A DNA stretch of 64,000 bases, taken from positions 124,001-188,000 of the forward strand of contig NW_025934881.1 in NCBI RefSeq assembly GCF_000764305.2, given 5' to 3'. Each line of letters starts with the position of its first letter. The stretch's first letter is position 1. The DNA comes from Hyalella azteca (Eukaryota > Arthropoda > Malacostraca > Amphipoda > Hyalellidae). Below, one piece after another: positions 59,162 to 64,000 of this stretch. Position numbers and translations under genes: made by a program. The notes beneath the pieces are model-generated. The model saw nothing but the letters and a program-made list of their open reading frames with translations, made no database searches and was not told where the DNA came from.

Positions 59162-61199
59162 GTGAGGAAAATGGCAGTTTATGCTTAGGTCAAGTCTTAG
59201 GTCAACAAAATTTGTGAATTTGTTATTTGAATTGAAATATAAATGCGTTACTTGAGGCTATTATGTTATGCATTTTATCAGTTATAATATGTATTGGAAT
59301 AGTCTGTTCGGTGCCGTATTTATAAAATTAATCACGGGTGTCTGGTTCTCGGCGAAAGATAAAATGTCATTAAACATTTTGGATTTTTTGAAAAATTTAT
59401 CAACAGTTCATATCCATACATATATGCTTATTCTGCTTGGCGGCTAGAGTAACTGTAGTGAATCGTGTGGTATTTACAGTAAAATTTAAATATTTGAAAT
59501 ATTGTTGCTTCTCTCAATCATAACATAAAATTTTCAAATAATGAAAACTACTTCCAGACACGCATCTTTTTCTTCAACTGGAACAGGTCTGAACTGATTA
59601 CAGATGATCAATGCAATTTACTCTTTGAATTGATATCAGTAAAATTAATTTTTTATTCGTCTTTCGCATGTTTTTTAGTAAGTTTCTTTGTCGATTAATT
59701 GATGGTGCGATAGTGATTGATAATTGTTTATTTTTTGCGTTACACTGCCGACTGCCGAGCTCTGCAGTAAACTTGAGGCATGTACTTTGAGTAAAAGCAA
59801 TTCGGTACCTTATCTACTTGAGCCGCTTCTCCTTTTTTATATATGTAAATCAGAATTTTGTTAATTCAAATCATACTTATACTTTTCAAATCTTTCTTCA
59901 TTTATTTATTTATTATGTTTCGAACATCTGAGAAGATTATTGTGATGTATAAAGAGTTGGAAACTTTAATTATGTTTCGAACATCTGAGAAGATTATTGT
60001 GATGTATAAAGAGTTGGAAACTTTAAATCATTTGATTTTGTTGCACTTCTATTCTATTGCTGCGATTTGATACGCAGATAGTTAGTTTCATGTAATTTTC
60101 TCCTACATCTGCAACTTTTCTCTGTAGCCAATGCTGAATTTTTAAGTATTTATTGTATTACCTGTGAAAGAAACGACTTTACAGTTTTTAGTCATGCCCA
60201 TGAACTTTGCCTTTATCTCTTTAATTACACCCCTTCACCATTATTTAAATGCGTATGATTTGACTATGAGATATCATAAAAAGAANGAGTTCTTAAGTAA
60301 CACAGTCACATAATATTAAGAACGTTTAAAACGTATTCTTTCGTGACAGTAACATTTTCTGTGCGTACCCCAGACATTTGCTCTGTTTTGCGACAATATG
60401 TCACTTGATCTATTAATTAAATATAGTATTCCAACAATGATATTGTATAATTGTATTCCATGTAGTGGCACACTAAGGCTATGAAAAAAATAGAGGGAGA
60501 TATATAGGCAAAAATAAATATTTTTTTTCATTAATATACGTACATTTAATTCAATGGCAAAAGAAAAAACATTTGAACGGAACTGCATAGTAAATAACCT
60601 TTACTTCGAAACGATTAGGGTAAATTCTATTAGGGCGAATAAAAAATTCTGTCGATGCTAGCATGGGCGTAATGTCAATAAATACCTCTATTTTTCACTG
60701 GCTCCTGATCGGTTACGACTTGATTTACATTATGCGTGGAAATCCTGCAATAGAAATTCGTCACTTAAGTGTTGATGCGGTCTGAATTCATACGCTTGGA
60801 ATTTCTTCGTATGTAGATTTGTTAGTTATGATTCAACAATGCTTCTCTAAAACGATTGGTAATTCAAAATATTTATAGTAAGTGAAACCATATTAGTTTC
60901 TCAGAACTCATGAACTGGTTTGTCATTGATCGGATTAGCGCAACCTTGCACGCAGAACTGTCGGTATAATCGATGATATAACGTCAAATAAGAGACAAAT
61001 ATTATATATTTTCATAGTTTGCATTTAACATAGGTACTAGATTATTTTATTTAACTTGATATTTATTTCAGTTAACTATATTTCCAATATATATAAAAAT
61101 TATATTCGTGTGGATTTATTTGGCTTTTTGGTAATGTTGAGCACATCCTAATTAAAAGTTGCTTTATTTGATCCTGTTTATTTTAATTATTATGAAATA
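59162..61199. other. intron or intergenic, nothing recognised
   Basis: If gene B continues, this is its intron 2. No coding exon of the family was found. Contains the 57-bp duplication and the N at 60286. Confidence 0.4.
59912..60025. repeat. 57-bp perfect tandem duplication
   Basis: The block beginning TTATGTTTCGAACATCTGAG and ending GGAAACTTTAA occurs twice without visible mismatch. It is in frame (19 codons), but the open frame over it has no recognisable domain. Confidence 0.85.
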
Positions 61200-61382
61200 A
61201 ACAAATATTACCAGAAGATTCGGCCAGATTGAGCTGCCAGATGCTACTGCCAGATTCTACCGCCAGATGACAGTTCGGCAGTCTTGGCCGGCTCATACTT
61301 CGTCCCACTGTCTGCGGGAAAGTTGCATCGTGTTTGTAACTACTAACGCTAAGCTACTGTACCTTCCAAATAATTAAAACAG
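61200..61382 (+). promoter_or_regulatory. candidate promoter / 5' untranslated exon of a downstream gene
   Basis: A CpG-containing, less AT-rich patch with repeated CCAGAT words (CTGCCAGATGCTACTGCCAG, CCGCCAGATG) ends at a good donor AAACAG|GTGAGA (exon end 61382). Right after it the DNA becomes T-rich and CpG-poor. This fits a transcription start with a noncoding first exon, but no start codon or protein supports it. Confidence 0.3.
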
Positions 61383-64000
61383 GTGAGAAGTGTGCTAGAT
61401 CACTACAATTATCCTTATTTATTTCATTAACTTACATGAATAAAAAAGTTGGATTCGTTGGAGCACTCACTGTCTTGTGCTAGACTAGGTATAGTAGCCT
61501 ATTTTTTTTAATTTGACTTGTCGGTACTCCCACCGCCCACGCCTTGCAGTTGCACAATATTTGACAATAATAGTCTTAATCAGGAACAAACGCAAAGGGC
61601 TTGAAATTTTTAGGGTAGTTTACTAACATTTAGGTTCACTACTGTGTCTGTAAGTACTGTTTAACTAGTGCAAGGCCTGCCACCAGTAGGGTTTTTATAG
61701 GCTAACACTGTGTAAAACATTTAATAAAATTAGAGGTTTGTTGTAAATTTTATTTTAATTTGTGTTGTGGGACATGCTCAAGTTTCTTGTGCCAGTTTCT
61801 TTCATGTACATACACCAAATTTGACGTCAGTTCTGTTCTTTGCTTGGTTGTTTCAATGTTGGGTGAGATTAAGTAGTAGAGAGTTATACCTACTACAGCT
61901 GTCATCAAGTATTGATATTTGTTCTATGTAATATTTTAAATCTAATAATTGATTATATTTGTTCAGGTGTTGATGTACTCTTCTAGCTTCACCTTGCATG
62001 TGGCACATTATTGGCTGTCATGTTTCTCTCACATGGATTGTGAACCATTTGCTGATGATTATATTATTTGTGTCATAAATCATGTGTGCTTGCTTCATTT
62101 TTATTTGCTTATCATGTAGCAACCAAACGTGAGATTTTAATAGCAAATTCATTATAAATTTTTTGTGTAATGCGCACAAGTCTTAGGAAGCTTGGTTTTC
62201 CTGCTATCTGAGTTGTCAGCTTTTTTCAATCAAAGGATATTTTCTCTTCATGTATCTGTCACTACTATTTAAATCATCTCTGCTTCTGATAGTATTGATA
62301 TTATGTAACAGATCTGTCTTTTATGAAGATTTGTTTCAATCCTTTTAAAGTGGCTTCCCTTGCATCACTTATGCAGTTATGCTTTCTCTATGGGAAGATC
62401 TATTCAGGAAGTTCACAGTAGCTATGGTGACTGATGAGTGTGCTATCTGAGTCACCAAATTTAAAGTTGTACACTTTCAGTTTAATTTTAAATTTATTAG
62501 TTAAGTTGAAATTTGACAATTTCTACTACTAAATCTTTGAAAGTGCCTTTTGATGTATTATTGTATTTAGTTTGTTTTGCTCATTTCAAATTCTTCCATG
62601 CTGCTTATTTAATTCAATACTTCTGTTACGTTATTTTTTCACAAAACAAATTTGCAGATGACTTACATGACCAACTTTCAAATGAGACTGATGAATATTG
62701 ATATTGACATCTATTGTTAGCCATGAAACATGAATTAGTTCAATTTCAATAGAAACCAAAATGGTTATCTAGCTCTGTAAATCTTGCCAAGATCTGAAAA
62801 ACATTGAATTTACTCATAACTAAACATCCTGGATGGTGTAACCATACATTATGAGGAAGAGTGTGAGAATACTACAATTTCATTTCTGTAATTCTGTTAG
62901 CACTTCATAATTCTTGAACCATGATTAGTTCAAGTATTTTCATGAAAACTCTTGACTCAATGAATGGAAGCTGATTCACTTCTGAAGCATCATCTATTTA
63001 AGTAATTATTACTTCTTTCCAAATTAAAGTTTTGACTTGACTGTGGACTGGCACTCACTAACTGATGGTGCTTCTTACAGCTTGGCAGTGTAGATGTAGA
63101 TGCCCTGCTGCCCGTCCCTCTTTGCCAGGTAGGGCAACTGAGCTGCAGTTCTCACCTGCCCTCACCTCCCCTCAAGACCAATTCTCTGTGGCTTTAATTG
63201 ACTAACTTCCTTCCAGTTGCTCCTGCTTGATTCCATCCTTAGGTTACATTTTTTCTATTTGCTTGCAATTCCATTTATTTTTCCATTTTCCTAGACTAGT
63301 CATATTTCAAGGCATCATCACACGTTTGATGGGAATATATCACAATCTGGGAATGTATCATGCAAAATGGAAGGTATCAACAAGATGGTTTAAAATAAAG
63401 TATTGTTGAATACTAGGTTGTTGAATCAAGTGTAATCTTCAGTATATTCATCAAGTTCAGTGATGTTGTTCAGTGTTCAAATCAAGTATATATAAAATCT
63501 TATATTATCAAATAATCATTAATTCTTGTTGAACTGATGTCCTCCATCTGCAAATTAAAAGCAATTAGAAGTTGTATTCATTTAAATGGATTAAGAGTCA
63601 TTGTGAAAAAATTGTTTAAACTTGCCTAGACAAATGATTGTCCTGCTGAGGCATTAGCTGCTAACTCAGCTGTGCATTAAATATCTGCTGCAGCAGCAGT
63701 CATCTGTGTGTGTGTGTGTGTGTGTTTTTACAGGCTCTTCTTGTCACTCCCGCTGTGTAGATCTTGGACTTAACTACATAAACTGATGTGTTTGTATTTG
63801 TATTTCACTTCTGTTGACTTTATATGTGAACCCTTTGGAATTTGTGTGAAATTGTATCTGTGTGATAAATATTCCCAAGATTCCTTCAAAACTGTTTGAA
63901 ACTTGATTAATGTCTTCCTCTGCACTTGTAAACGTTTCAGATACAATGAGAATGTTCTGTATGAGTAAATGCCTGTGCTAAGGGATTTTGTAGGCCTTCA
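61383..64000. other. CpG-poor, T-rich region, possible gene body or long UTR
   Basis: No gene confirmed. An acceptor-like TTTGCAG at 62651-62657 followed by a short frame (DLHDQLSNETDEY, stop 62699-62701) might be a small exon, with no family match. A (GT)n microsatellite lies at 63706-63725. Confidence 0.35.
63706..63725. repeat. (GT)n microsatellite
   Basis: About ten GT dinucleotides. Confidence 0.9.

Noticed and set aside
62513..62701. Short frame ending FADDLHDQLSNETDEY as a terminal coding exon
   Set aside because: Only an acceptor-like TTTGCAG supports it. No family match, so it is mentioned only as a weak possibility.

Overview
The window is animal nuclear DNA, most plausibly from an arthropod and perhaps a crustacean; that placement is inferred. 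It carries GT-AG spliced genes of two metazoan families, a two-pore potassium channel and GT25 procollagen galactosyltransferases. It is AT-rich and full of minisatellites, LINE and SINE fragments and MITEs. There are no operons, ribosome binding sites or CRISPR arrays.

Layout. 1-15273 is gene-poor: a LINE tail (1431-1672), a hAT-like MITE (3760-3999), a run of minisatellites (4580-7072, including a 73-bp higher-order array), a foldback element (12176-12518) and a decayed retroelement coding remnant near 14035-14220. 15274-38540 is a tandem segmental duplication of about 12 kb. The two copies, 15274-27235 and 27236-38540, are collinear but differ in array length and in several elements present in only one copy. 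38577-44543 is a multi-exon K2P channel gene whose exon 2 edge, exon 3 end and last exon each carry short tandem duplications touching splice sites. 44544-48846 is intergenic. 48847-52524 is a complete four-exon GT25 gene. 52553-55475 holds a foldback element, a tRNA-derived SINE and two LINE fragments, one interrupted by a 30-bp perfect palindrome with an 8-bp target duplication. 56981-59161 holds the first two exons of a second GT25 gene. From about 61383 the sequence becomes CpG-poor and T-rich, as if another transcription unit begins there.

How the genes relate. The two GT25 genes are tandem paralogues with the same exon boundaries, and a 283-bp tract of near-identity suggests gene conversion. 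Both look like membrane-anchored sugar transferases of the secretory pathway. The K2P channel is functionally unrelated.

Caveats. Six isolated N bases (4830, 6076, 35744, 38357, 46767, 60286) lie mostly inside or next to repeats and look like gap or contig-join placeholders, so array lengths and perhaps the 12-kb duplication could be affected by assembly. All alignments and repeat counts were made by eye.
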